The notes beneath the pieces were generated by a model. The model worked only from the letters and a program-made list of their open reading frames with translations. It was not told the DNA's origin and did no database searches. From an uncultured Chloroflexota bacterium (GTDB lineage Bacteria; Chloroflexota; Chloroflexia; Thermomicrobiales; UBA6265), in the NCBI GenBank assembly GCA_937901745.1, contig CALGSZ010000157.1:1-64000 (forward strand): 64,000 nucleotides of DNA. Reading direction: 5' to 3'. Shown in pieces: positions 54,100-62,762 of the stretch (position 1 is the stretch's first letter; every line of letters starts with the position of its first letter). Made by a program: the position numbers and the translations under genes.

Positions 54100-55020
54100 A
54101 TGCCACCCTTGTTAGAGATGCGTCAGGTGACGAAGGTTTTCGGCGGCGGCGGCATGTTCCAACGGCGCCGGGTCACCGCGCTGCGCGACTTCTCGCTCGT
54201 CATTGAGGGCGAGCCACCCACGATCATCGCCGTCGTCGGCGAGAGCGGCAGCGGCAAGTCGACGATGGCAAACCTGATGCTCGGGCTGGAAACCCCGACC
54301 TCGGGCGCGGTGCTCTACAAGGGGACTGACCTGCGACGGCTGTCCCGCGAGCAATGGCGCGAGTTCCGGCGCGACGTGCAAGCGATCTTCCAGGACCCGT
54401 TCGGCGTCTACAACCCCTTCTACAAAGTCGATCACGTCCTGACCACGCCGATCGAGAAGTTTCAGCTGGCGCGCTCGCGCGAAGAGGCGCGGAAGATGAT
54501 CGAGCAGGCGCTGCTCGCGGTCGGCTTGCGGCCGGAAGACACCCTCGGCCGCTATCCGCACCAGCTGAGCGGCGGCCAGCGCCAGCGGACGATGGTCGCC
54601 CGCACGCTGCTGCTTCGTCCGAAGATCATCGTTGCCGATGAGCCCGTCTCGATGGTCGATGCGTCGCTCCGCGTGACGGTGCTGGCAAACCTGCTCCAGC
54701 TCAAGGAGCAATTCGGCATCTCGTTGATTTACATCACGCACGATCTCGCCACCGCGTACCAGATCAGCGACCGGATCATCGTGCTGCATCGCGGGATCGT
54801 GGTCGAAGATGGCGATCCGGAGCAGATCGTCAAGCGGCCGCAACACCCGTACACCAAGCTCCTGATCAGCTCCATCCCACGGCCTGACCCGGATCAGGTC
54901 TGGGACGACGAGATACCCGAACGTGATGGTGTCCTCGCGGAGTCGCAGCTAACGAGTCTCACGGCGGAACAGCTGGAACCAGCCGATCGCCGGACCAATC
55001 CACCTTCACCCGTGCCTTGA
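54100..55020 (+). CDS. Peptide-class ABC ATP-binding protein (DppF/OppF type)
   Basis: 306 residues. Walker A GESGSGKST, signature LSGGQRQRTMVARTL, Walker B IIVADEPVSMVDASLRVTV, and HPYTKLLISSIPRPDP near the C-terminus. EPVSMVDASLR instead of EPTSALD is usual for the F-type partner. It follows the D-type gene by 18 bp. Confidence 0.92.
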   Translation: MPPLLEMRQVTKVFGGGGMFQRRRVTALRDFSLVIEGEPPTIIAVVGESGSGKSTMANLMLGLETPTSGAVLYKGTDLRRLSREQWREFRRDVQAIFQDPFGVYNPFYKVDHVLTTPIEKFQLARSREEARKMIEQALLAVGLRPEDTLGRYPHQLSGGQRQRTMVARTLLLRPKIIVADEPVSMVDASLRVTVLANLLQLKEQFGISLIYITHDLATAYQISDRIIVLHRGIVVEDGDPEQIVKRPQHPYTKLLISSIPRPDPDQVWDDEIPERDGVLAESQLTSLTAEQLEPADRRTNPPSPVP

Positions 55021-55056
55021 GACTCGCTGTGGCAAGACACGCGACAGGCGATCGAG

Positions 55057-55067
55057 AAAGGAGGTGA
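55057..55067 (+). other. Orphan perfect Shine-Dalgarno match
   Basis: AAAGGAGGTGA matches the usual 3' end of 16S rRNA over its full length, yet the only in-frame start nearby is a GTG (55064) inside it. It lies in the 119-bp gap before the binding-protein gene. Confidence 0.4.
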
Positions 55068-55088
55068 GCGACGAGGAGAGGAGATGCT

Positions 55089-55124
55089 ATGGCGATGCTG
55101 CCATGGTCGGACGCGCTAGCCTGA
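55089..55124 (+). CDS. Candidate 11-residue leader peptide
   Basis: ATG 55089 follows GGAG (55080-55083) at five bases and encodes MAMLPWSDALA before a stop, 15 bases ahead of the binding-protein start. It could couple translation of the downstream gene. Evidence is only the ribosome site and position. Confidence 0.3.
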   Translation: MAMLPWSDALA

Positions 55125-55139
55125 GTGGAGGGGACTCAC

Positions 55140-56903
55140 ATGAAGGTGAAAAAGGCATGGTCGATCGTGGCGCTTCTCAGCCTGATTCTGGCCGCGAGCA
55201 TCGCGCCGATGGCCGGGTCAGCGCAGACGACGGCGCCACGAGAGGAAACCTTCAAGATCGCCATCGGAGCCCGCATCGCCGATCCGACCAACCTGAACCT
55301 CTATGCTCCTGGCGTCAGCCGGTCGGACACGGGCTTGCACCAGCTCATCTACGAGTACTTCTTCTACTACAACCTCCAGACCGGGGAATTCATCCCGTGG
55401 CTCGCCGAGAGCTATGAATACAACGACGACTTCACGGCCTTGACCGTGAAGCTGCGCGAAGGCGTGACGTGGAGCGACGGCCAGCCGTTCACCCCGGACG
55501 ACGTCGTCTTCACGTACGATCTGCTGCGCAACAACCCGGGCATGACCTGGGCGGAGGAGGCCAACAAGCGGGTAGCCTCGGTCGAGAAGGTCGACGACCT
55601 GACGGTCCGGTTCAACCTGACCGAGCCCAATCCGCGCTACCACCTAAACCGCGAGGCCTTCCCGGCGGTCGGCATCTGGGGCGGGATCACCATTCTCCCC
55701 AAGCACATCTGGGAGAATCAGCCTGACCCGGTGACGTTCAAGAACTCCGATCCGGTCGGCACCGGCCCGTACCGGTTGGTCGACGCCAGCCAGACGGCGA
55801 TGACCTACGAGCGGCGCGACGATTGGTGGGGCACGAAGGTCTTCGGCATCACGCCGGGTCCGCGGGTGATCCAGTTCGTCCATGTCGGTCCGGAGACGAA
55901 CATCGCCTTGGCGATCACGGCGAATGAGATCGATGTCGCGCCGATTGGCGTCCTGACGCCTGGCTCGTTCCTGGAAGTTGCCCGCCGCAACCCGAACGTC
56001 CGGGCGTGGTCGCTGGATGCGCCATACGCGTGGCTCGATCCCTGCCCGCGCGCGCTGATGGTCCAGAACGCGAACCCACCGCTCGACAAGCCGGAGGTTC
56101 GCTGGGCGCTGTCGTACCTGATCGACCGCCAGGCGATCGTCGATCTGGCCTATGAGGGCACGACGGTTGCCGCTTGGGGCATTTGGCCAGAGTATGACGG
56201 GAACCAGCCGTTCTTCGACGCGATCGCCGATCTGCGCGAGCAATATCCGACGAACACTTACGATCCCGCTCGGGCGCAAGAGCTGTTCGAGCAGGCTGGT
56301 GTCTCGCCCTCTGACCTGACGCTGCGCTACATCGTCGATCCGGGCTCGGCCGAGCAGATGAAGGTCTCGACCGTGATCGCCGATCAGCTCTCCGCGGCCG
56401 GCATCCAGGTCGAGGTCCAGCCGCTGGAGACGGCTCCGCGCGAGAACGCACTGCGGCGGGGCGAGTACGACATCTACTTCCAGGCTTTCTGCCCTGGCTA
56501 CATCGTGGAGAACCTGGAGCTCTTCCACGGCAAGTTCTATGTCCCGCTGGGTGAGATGGCGCCGTGGTTCGAGCGGAACTCCTTCCGCTATCAGAACCCG
56601 GAGTTCGACGCCATCGTGGACCAGATGTTCCAGGTCGCTCCGGACGATCAGCAGCAGCTGATCAGCCTCTACCAGCAGGCGATGGAGATTTGGTTCCGCG
56701 ACCTGCCGGTGCTGCCGATGGTCCAGGCGCCGGCGCTCGTGCCGTTCAACTCGACCTACTGGGAGGGTTGGCCGACCGCCGAGAATGCGTGGAACATGCC
56801 GGTGAGCTGGTGGGCCACCTTCAATCTGGTCCTGAACGGCTATCCGGATCCGGAGACCGGCGAGTGGATCGGCGGCCTGAAGCCCAAGGCCAGCCAGAGC
56901 TAA
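55140..56903 (+). CDS. Family 5 ABC substrate-binding protein
   Basis: 587 residues. A Sec-type signal peptide (MKVKKAWSIVALLSLILAASIAPMAGSAQ) and family 5 landmarks: IADPTNLNLYAPGVSRSD, FTALTVKLREGVTWSDGQPFTPDDVVFTYDLL, DPVGTGPYRLVDASQ, and VRWALSYLIDRQAIVDLAYEG. The ligand is unknown; the group includes peptide, dipeptide and oligosaccharide binders. ATG 55140 follows GGAGGGGACTCAC. Its 3' side carries a long hairpin before the permeases. Confidence 0.9.
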   Translation: MKVKKAWSIVALLSLILAASIAPMAGSAQTTAPREETFKIAIGARIADPTNLNLYAPGVSRSDTGLHQLIYEYFFYYNLQTGEFIPWLAESYEYNDDFTALTVKLREGVTWSDGQPFTPDDVVFTYDLLRNNPGMTWAEEANKRVASVEKVDDLTVRFNLTEPNPRYHLNREAFPAVGIWGGITILPKHIWENQPDPVTFKNSDPVGTGPYRLVDASQTAMTYERRDDWWGTKVFGITPGPRVIQFVHVGPETNIALAITANEIDVAPIGVLTPGSFLEVARRNPNVRAWSLDAPYAWLDPCPRALMVQNANPPLDKPEVRWALSYLIDRQAIVDLAYEGTTVAAWGIWPEYDGNQPFFDAIADLREQYPTNTYDPARAQELFEQAGVSPSDLTLRYIVDPGSAEQMKVSTVIADQLSAAGIQVEVQPLETAPRENALRRGEYDIYFQAFCPGYIVENLELFHGKFYVPLGEMAPWFERNSFRYQNPEFDAIVDQMFQVAPDDQQQLISLYQQAMEIWFRDLPVLPMVQAPALVPFNSTYWEGWPTAENAWNMPVSWWATFNLVLNGYPDPETGEWIGGLKPKASQS

Positions 56904-56937
56904 CCACTACCGCTGACTGACGCTTAGGACCCGAAGC

Positions 56938-56986
56938 GGCGGGAAGGCGATACGCGAGAGTCCATCTCGCTCCTCGCCTTCCCGCC
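56938..56986 (+). other. Long two-level intercistronic hairpin
   Basis: GGCGGGAAGGCGA (56938-56950) pairs perfectly with TCGCCTTCCCGCC (56974-56986), and the loop folds again as GCGAGA/TCTCGC. It lies between the binding-protein and permease genes without a T-run, so mRNA stabilisation of the binding-protein message is more likely than termination. Confidence 0.55.
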
Positions 56987-57001
56987 CGGACGGAGAGGTG
57001 G

Positions 57002-58012
57002 ATGAGCGTATCGTGGAGCTACCTTGCCGAGCGGTTCGTCATCTTTGTGGCGACGATCTTCATATCGGTCACGGCCGTGTTCTTCGTGCCCCGGCTCGTG
57101 CCGGGAGACCCGCTTGGCGCCGTTCTGGCGACGATGTCGACCGCGGCCGGCGGCGGCTCCGGCAGTGAGGAGCTGGTCGCGGAGTATCGCAGACGGTTCG
57201 GGCTGGACGAGAGTCTTTTCCAGCAGTACCTCTCCTACATCCGCGAGCTGCTGCGCGGAAACCTCGGCTATTCGATCGCCATCTTTCCAACCCGCGTCTC
57301 CACGCTGTTGGCCGATGCCATTCCCTGGACGGTCGGCCTGCTCGGCATCACGACCGTGATCAGTTGGCTGCTCGGCTCGCTCCTCGGCGCGATCGTCGGC
57401 TGGTCCGGCGGACGGGCGCGATTCCTGCAAGCGCTCGTTCCGGTAGCGCTCATCCTCTACACGACGCCGTACTACATCCTCGCCATCATCCTGGTCTACG
57501 GGCTAGCCTTCCGCTGGCCGATTTTCCCGCTCTCCGGCGCGTACTCGCCCGGTAGGTCGCCGGAATGGTCGCTCTCCTTCGCCGGCGACGTCATCAAGCA
57601 CGGGGCGCTGCCCGCGCTCAGCATCGTCCTCATCTCCCTCGGATGGTGGTTCCTGAGCATGCGGAGCCTCATCATCTCCGAACAGGGCCAGGACTACATT
57701 CTCTGGGCTGAGGCGAAGGGCCTGCCCCGGCGGCGCATCTTCTGGGCCTACGCCTTCCGCAACGCGCTCCTGCCACAAACGACAGGTCTGGCTCTCTCCT
57801 TGGGCCACATCGTCGGCGGGGCGCTGATCACGGAGGTGATCTTCGCCTATCCGGGCCTGGGCTACTTGATCTACAACGCGATCAAAGGACTCGATTTCCC
57901 AGTCATCCAGGGGACGATCCTGCTGCTCGCCTGCTCAGTGGCGCTCGTCAATTTCATCCTGGATTTGGCTTATCCACTGATTGACCCGCGAATCCGCGCT
58001 TCGAGGACGTGA
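57002..58012 (+). CDS. Dpp/OppB-type ABC permease
   Basis: 336 residues with six membrane segments. Landmarks are FVATIFISVTAVFFVPRLVPGDPL, FGLDESLFQQYLSYIRELLRGNLGYS, and an EAA loop DYILWAEAKGLPRRRIFWAYAFRNALLPQ. ATG 57002 follows GACGGAGAGGTGG. Its stop overlaps or abuts the next permease's start. Confidence 0.9.
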   Translation: MSVSWSYLAERFVIFVATIFISVTAVFFVPRLVPGDPLGAVLATMSTAAGGGSGSEELVAEYRRRFGLDESLFQQYLSYIRELLRGNLGYSIAIFPTRVSTLLADAIPWTVGLLGITTVISWLLGSLLGAIVGWSGGRARFLQALVPVALILYTTPYYILAIILVYGLAFRWPIFPLSGAYSPGRSPEWSLSFAGDVIKHGALPALSIVLISLGWWFLSMRSLIISEQGQDYILWAEAKGLPRRRIFWAYAFRNALLPQTTGLALSLGHIVGGALITEVIFAYPGLGYLIYNAIKGLDFPVIQGTILLLACSVALVNFILDLAYPLIDPRIRASRT

Positions 58013-58014
58013 AG

Positions 58015-58908
58015 ATGGTTGCCGTTCCTGTCGAAGAAATCACCCAGACGCCGGTCGCGCAGCGGCGCGGTGTCCTATCTGTCTTGCTGAGTAATCGGAA
58101 ATTCGTGATAGGAATGGTCGTCTTCATCGCACTTGGAGCCACGGCAATCATCGGCAACCTCACCGTTGACCCATCAGAGCGGCGCACGGGCGCGTTTCCC
58201 GCTCGCCAGCCACCCGGCTCCGTGGCGATTCTGGGGACGACCACCTTGGGCCAGAGCGTCGCGATCCAATGGGCGCAGGCGGTGCCCAACTCGATGCAGG
58301 TTGGGCTGATCGCCGCCACCCTCGGCACCACCCTCGGCGCCCTGATCGGTCTGGTCAGCGGCTACTTCGGCGGGACGATCGACGCGGCCTTGCGGGTTCT
58401 GATTGACGTCTTCCTGTCCGTGCCGTCCCTGCTCTTCCTGATCCTGATCGCCGCGCTCCTGCAGGGCGTGAGCGTCCTGACGATGGCGCTCATCATCGGG
58501 CTGTTCGCGTGGGCGTGGCCAGCGCGAGCGGTGCGCTCACAAGCCCTCAGTCTGAAGGAGCGGCCGTTCGTCCGGGTCGCACGGCTATCGGGGATGGGCG
58601 GCGGCGAGATCGTCATACGCGAGCTCTTGCCGCACATGCTGACCTGGCTCGGCGCCAACTTCCTCAATGCCTTCATCGCCGCGATCCTCGCCGAGTCCGG
58701 ACTTTCCATCCTCGGTCTCGGGCCGCAGCAGGAAATGACGCTCGGGATGATGATCTACTGGGCGCTCAGCTTCGGCGCCATCTTCCAGAATCTCTGGTGG
58801 TGGTGGCTGACCCCGGTAGTCACGCTGATCGTCCTCTTCCTCGCGCTCTACCTGGTCCACCTGGGGCTGGACGAGGTCGGCAATCCACGCCTGCGCTCGC
58901 GGGGCTGA
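58015..58908 (+). CDS. Dpp/OppC-type ABC permease
   Basis: 297 residues. Residues about 30-50 are the first membrane segment, then the periplasmic VAILGTTTLGQSVAIQWAQAVPNS region (the DppC HPLGTDxxGRD segment in altered form) and an EAA loop PFVRVARLSGMGGGEIVIRELLPHML. The GTG at 58009 overlaps the preceding stop (GTGA), while ATG 58015 has GAGGAC eight bases upstream; I use the latter. It completes the five-component transporter. Confidence 0.87.
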   Translation: MVAVPVEEITQTPVAQRRGVLSVLLSNRKFVIGMVVFIALGATAIIGNLTVDPSERRTGAFPARQPPGSVAILGTTTLGQSVAIQWAQAVPNSMQVGLIAATLGTTLGALIGLVSGYFGGTIDAALRVLIDVFLSVPSLLFLILIAALLQGVSVLTMALIIGLFAWAWPARAVRSQALSLKERPFVRVARLSGMGGGEIVIRELLPHMLTWLGANFLNAFIAAILAESGLSILGLGPQQEMTLGMMIYWALSFGAIFQNLWWWWLTPVVTLIVLFLALYLVHLGLDEVGNPRLRSRG

Positions 58909-58924
58909 GCGGCGTGGCCAGCGA

Positions 58925-59818
58925 CTAGCCCTCCGTGGAGAGACAGTCGCGGAGACGGCGAAAGCTGGCTTCCAGCATCTCCAGCGGATCGCCGAGCGCA
59001 GCCGCGAACCGGTATCGCACCTCGAGCGTGATGCTGCCGGCGTAGCCGGCGGCGAGCAGCGAGGATATCTGCTCCGCGATCGGCACCTGGCCGGTCACGA
59101 GCGGATAGTGAACCGTGCCGTCCGGTCCGGCATCGTGAGCGTGAACGTGAATCACTCGGAGCAGGAACTCGTCACCGGGAGCGGGCGTCCAGTCCGGCTC
59201 TCGCTCCCGGTTTTCCCAGTCGTGCCCCACGTCCCAGCAGATCCCGACACGCGCGGACCCGACGCGCTCGACGAGCTCGATGATCCCGCTCCGGCTAGCG
59301 TCCGGCGGGGGTTTAGCACCGTCAGCCCGGCGTAGCTCGAGCGCGAGGCGAACGCTGGGGAACTCTCGGTCGCACCGCTCAGCCGCCCACTGCAAGAACT
59401 CGACCGTGGCCGTCGCGTTGGCTTCTGGTGCAACGACGGGCCGGTTCGCGCCGTGGATCACGACGACGCACGACTCACCCTGGCGCTGAGCGATGCGCTC
59501 CGCTTCGGCCAGGATCGGCGCGTAGTCCCGCTCGAGCGCTTCCCGCTCGTCCGCCCAGCGGCGCAACGAGAAGCGCGGCGCTAGCGGCGCGTGGACGTGG
59601 CAGATGAGTCCCGCGGCGTGGAAACGCTCGGCAACGTTGCGCCAATCCGGCTCCAGGATATGGACGCGGACGATCTGGTCATCGGCCGGGCCGTGGTGGA
59701 GGACCAGTTCGCTCGCGGTCGCCCCCCAGGAGCGCAATCGCGCGAGATAGTCTTCGAGATTGGCGTGATCCAGGTCCCACCAGCGCGGCGCCGCGGCGCT
59801 GCCGACGAGGATCGCCAT
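58925..59818 (-). CDS. Xylose-isomerase-like TIM-barrel sugar isomerase/epimerase
   Basis: 297 residues of the AP-endonuclease-2/sugar isomerase superfamily. The metal-binding pattern is seen in LICHVHAPLAPRFSLRR, CVVVIHGANRPVV, VRLALELRRADGAKPP, VGICWDVGHDWENRE, LLRVIHVHAHDAG and GSITLEVRYRF. The substrate is unknown. It lies just downstream of hisS on the same strand (7-bp gap), probably by read-through rather than function. Confidence 0.85.
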   Translation of the reverse strand: MAILVGSAAAPRWWDLDHANLEDYLARLRSWGATASELVLHHGPADDQIVRVHILEPDWRNVAERFHAAGLICHVHAPLAPRFSLRRWADEREALERDYAPILAEAERIAQRQGESCVVVIHGANRPVVAPEANATATVEFLQWAAERCDREFPSVRLALELRRADGAKPPPDASRSGIIELVERVGSARVGICWDVGHDWENREREPDWTPAPGDEFLLRVIHVHAHDAGPDGTVHYPLVTGQVPIAEQISSLLAAGYAGSITLEVRYRFAAALGDPLEMLEASFRRLRDCLSTEG

Positions 59819-59825
59819 CGGCCGA

Positions 59826-61178
59826 TCAGGACACCGGGGCGGGCGCGGCAGCCAAGCGCGTCTTGATCGCGTCTGCGAGCTCGGGCAGCGGCACCTCGAC
59901 CTGCTCGCCGCTGCGCAGGTCCTTCAGCGTCGCGCTGCCGCGCGCCAGCTCGTCCGCGCCGACGATGACGGCGAGCGGGATGCCCTTACGATCCGCGTTC
60001 TTGAGCTGATCGCCCAGACTGCGCTTGGGCTGCAGCGAGAGGTCGACGTTCACACCAGCGTATCGCAGCTTGCCGGCAATCTCCGCGGCCGGTCCGACGG
60101 TATCCGGGAAGAGCGCGATGAGGACTTGCGCGACAGTTGCCGGCGTCTCCAGCAAGCCGAACTCTTGCACGACCTCGATGATCCGCTCCAGTCCCAGCGA
60201 CATGCCGGTCGCGGGAATCTGCCGGCCGAGGAACGTGCCGATGAGACCGTCGTAGCGGCCGGCGCCCGCGACCGAGCCCACCTTCGGCCGGTCAACCGTC
60301 GCCTCGTAGACCGGGCCGGTGTAGTAGTCGAGCCCGCGCGCCAATCCAAGATTGAGCCGATACCGTCCGGCGGGGACGCCGAATGCGGGCAGCAGCTCGA
60401 ACAGCTCGCGCAGGTCGGCAATGGCCTCCTCCGCGCCGGGCACGTTCGCGACGCGCTCCCGAACTTTGGCAAGGACGTCGGCCGGCTCGCCGGAGATGGT
60501 GACCGTGTTGAGAATCTGCTCCGCCGCCGCCGGCTCCACCCCTGCCTCGTGCAGCTCCCGCAGCACGCCGTCGGGGCCGATCTTCTCGAGCTTGTCGACC
60601 GCCCGGTAGATCGAGCCTGCGAGGGCTTCGGGTACACCACTCGCCCGCGCCAGCGCCTCGAGCAGGCGCCGGTGGTTGATGTGGATGGTGAAGTTCGGGA
60701 GATTGACCGCGGCCAACGCCTCGGCCATGATCGCGACGACTTCCGCGTCCGCCAGCATCGACGGCGCGCCAGCGATGTCCGCGTCACACTGCCAGAACTC
60801 GCGGAATCGGCCGCGCTGCGGGTTCTCCGCCCGCCAGACCGGCGCGATGTGATACCGCTTGAACGGTAGCACCAGCTCGTGCTGATGCATCGCCACGACT
60901 CGGGCCAGCGGCACCGTCAGGTCATACCGGAGCCCCACGTCGCGTCCGCCGAGGTCTTGGAACCGGTACATCAGCTTCTCGTTCTCGCCGGCCTTGCCGG
61001 TCAAGACCTCGAGATACTCCAGCGCGGGCGTGTCGAGCGGCTCGAATCCGTGCCGCTCGAAGACCTCACGGAACTTCGCGATGATCCGCTGGCGCAGAAT
61101 CATCTGGCGCGGCAGATAATCGCGGAACCCCTTCAGGACCTGCGGCTTGCGTACCGCCGGCTTCGTGTCACCGTCCAC
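59826..61178 (-). CDS. hisS: Histidine-tRNA ligase
   Basis: 450 residues, class II synthetase. Motif 2 region RYHIAPVWRAENPQRGRFRE, histidine-specific GLARGLDYYTGPVYE and the motif 3 area GMSLGLERIIEVV are present; the C-terminal anticodon-binding domain starts with VLIALFPDTVGPAAE. GFRDYLPRQMILRQRII at the N-terminus is the family opening. GTG 61178 has GAGGAGCACACC upstream. Length and motifs are standard. Confidence 0.95.
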   Translation of the reverse strand: MDGDTKPAVRKPQVLKGFRDYLPRQMILRQRIIAKFREVFERHGFEPLDTPALEYLEVLTGKAGENEKLMYRFQDLGGRDVGLRYDLTVPLARVVAMHQHELVLPFKRYHIAPVWRAENPQRGRFREFWQCDADIAGAPSMLADAEVVAIMAEALAAVNLPNFTIHINHRRLLEALARASGVPEALAGSIYRAVDKLEKIGPDGVLRELHEAGVEPAAAEQILNTVTISGEPADVLAKVRERVANVPGAEEAIADLRELFELLPAFGVPAGRYRLNLGLARGLDYYTGPVYEATVDRPKVGSVAGAGRYDGLIGTFLGRQIPATGMSLGLERIIEVVQEFGLLETPATVAQVLIALFPDTVGPAAEIAGKLRYAGVNVDLSLQPKRSLGDQLKNADRKGIPLAVIVGADELARGSATLKDLRSGEQVEVPLPELADAIKTRLAAAPAPVS

Positions 61179-61227
61179 GGTGTGCTCCTCTGTCGATGTC
61201 GTTCCCTGCCGTCCGCATCGCGAGCGC

Positions 61228-61785
61228 CTACTTGTGTAGCTCGTAAACGACGTGGGCGATTTCCGGCAGGATCAGCTTGTCGAGCGCGAGCCGGACCGCG
61301 TTCGACGATCCCGGCAGCGCGAAGATGACCTTCCCACGGTAGACGCCAGCCGTCGCTCGGGAGAGCATCGCGGCCGCGCCAATCTCCTGGTAGCTCAGCA
61401 TCCGAAATAGCTCGCCGAACCCGTCCAGCCGTTTCTCCAGCAGACGCGAAATGACGTCGTAGGTCGTGTCTCGCGCCGCGATTCCCGTTCCCCCATTGGT
61501 GACGATCGCGTCCACCTCGGGGTTGCCCGCCCAATCACTCAGGCACGCTTGGATCTGGTCCGGCTCGTCCTTGACGATTTGATACGCGACGACGTCGTGT
61601 CCCGCTCCCGCTAGCGCCTCCCGGATCAGAGCGCCGCTCCGATCGGTCTCCACCGTCCGCGTGTCGCTGACGGTCAGCACGGCGCAGCGAACCGTCCGCG
61701 GCGCCTCCTGGCGATGCTGAGCAACGGAGGAAGCTCCCGGCGACGACTCAGGCGGCACATTGGCTTCGATAGGCGTATCGGGCAA
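61228..61785 (-). CDS. moaB: MoaB/Mog-family molybdopterin protein
   Basis: 185 residues from a TTG at 61785 with CCGGAGGTTCGCA upstream; a GTG at 61821 is an alternative without such a site. The MoaB/Mog fold is evident from CAVLTVSDTRTVETDRSG, VVAYQIVKDEPDQIQACL, VDAIVTNGGTGIAARDTTYDVI and IFALPGSSNAVRLAL. The family adenylates or binds molybdopterin. No other Mo-cofactor gene is in the window. It follows hisS on the far side of its operon direction, 49 bp upstream. Confidence 0.9.
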   Translation of the reverse strand: MPDTPIEANVPPESSPGASSVAQHRQEAPRTVRCAVLTVSDTRTVETDRSGALIREALAGAGHDVVAYQIVKDEPDQIQACLSDWAGNPEVDAIVTNGGTGIAARDTTYDVISRLLEKRLDGFGELFRMLSYQEIGAAAMLSRATAGVYRGKVIFALPGSSNAVRLALDKLILPEIAHVVYELHK

Positions 61786-61845
61786 TGCGAACCTCCGGCG
61801 GGACGATGCCGACGAACTCACCCGAAAAGCATAACGGAGTCGCGG

Positions 61846-61871
61846 CCGAGAAGAGTGAGAGCTCTTCTCGG
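61846..61871. other. Stem-loop between sdhB and moaB
   Basis: CCGAGAAGAG (61846-61855) pairs with CTCTTCTCGG (61862-61871), a perfect 10-bp stem without a T-run. Confidence 0.4.
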
Positions 61872-61902
61872 AGTGGCGACGCTACCTTACTTGTAGACAT
61901 GC

Positions 61903-61937
61903 GAACGGCGGCCGAAGCATTGCCCCGACCGCCGTTC
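61903..61937 (-). terminator. Possible terminator after sdhB
   Basis: GAACGGCGG (61937-61929 on the minus strand) pairs with CCGCCGTTC (61911-61903) around a 17-base loop. No U-run follows, so function is tentative. Confidence 0.35.
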
Positions 61938-62006
61938 CGAGATTCGCCGGATGTAGAAACTGCCCGAGAATTGAGGCAGTGGCGCGAACGCCTCCGCCGA
62001 AGGCGC

Positions 62007-62714
62007 CTACTGAACCTCATCGAAGAGGAGCGCGCGCTTGACCTCTTCGATCGCCTTGGTCACCTCGATTCCACGCGGGCAGGCATCGGTGCAGTTGAAG
62101 ACCGTCCGGCAGCGCCAGACGCCCGACCGCTGATTGAGGATGCGCAACCGTTCGGCCGCGCCCTGATCCCGGCTGTCGAAGATGAACCGGTGCGCGTTGA
62201 CGATCGCCGCCGGCCCGACGAACTCCTTATTCGTCCACGTAATCGGGCACGAGCTCGTGCAGGACGCGCAGAGGATGCACTTCGTCGTGTCGTCGTAGCG
62301 CGCCCGCTCCTCAGGGCTCTGCAGCCGCTCGCCCGCGCTCGGTGCGTCGTCGGCGATCAGGTAAGGCTTGACCGACTTGTAGCCCTCGAAGAACGGCTCC
62401 ATGTCGACGATCAAGTCCTTGATGACCGGGAAGCCGATCAGCGGCTCGACGGTCACCTTCGTGCCCAGCTCGCTCATTAGCACTTTGCAGGCGAGCCGGT
62501 TACGCCCGTTGACACGCATCGCGTCCGAGCCGCAGATCCCGTGGGCGCACGACCGCCGATAGGTCAGCGTGCCGTCGTGGTGCCATTTGACCTTGTTCAG
62601 CGCGTCGAGCAGCCGGTCATTCGGCTCGACCTCGACTTGATACTCGCGATAGGTCGGCTTCTGAAACTCCGGCACATCGGGATTGAATCGCTTGATCCGC
62701 AACGTGACTTGCAT
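62007..62714 (-). CDS. sdhB: Succinate dehydrogenase/fumarate reductase iron-sulphur subunit
   Basis: 235 residues. The [2Fe-2S] site has C56, C61, D64 and C76 (CAHGICGSD...NRLAC; the Asp in place of a Cys is the usual variant). The [4Fe-4S] ligands are in CILCASCTSSCP and the [3Fe-4S] ligands in VFNCTDACPRGI. It transfers electrons from SdhA to the quinone site. ATG 62714 has GGGAGACC ahead. It follows sdhA by 48 bp. Confidence 0.95.
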   Translation of the reverse strand: MQVTLRIKRFNPDVPEFQKPTYREYQVEVEPNDRLLDALNKVKWHHDGTLTYRRSCAHGICGSDAMRVNGRNRLACKVLMSELGTKVTVEPLIGFPVIKDLIVDMEPFFEGYKSVKPYLIADDAPSAGERLQSPEERARYDDTTKCILCASCTSSCPITWTNKEFVGPAAIVNAHRFIFDSRDQGAAERLRILNQRSGVWRCRTVFNCTDACPRGIEVTKAIEEVKRALLFDEVQ

Positions 62715-62762
62715 CGAGGTCTCCCTTGGTGGAGCCGGGAACCGCGCTCTACCGGCGGCCCA

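Noticed and set aside
61786..61821. GTG 61821 as the moaB start
   Set aside because: The TTG at 61785 has a strong GGAGG site at normal distance and the extra 12 residues are Ser/Arg-rich; not excluded, but less likely.
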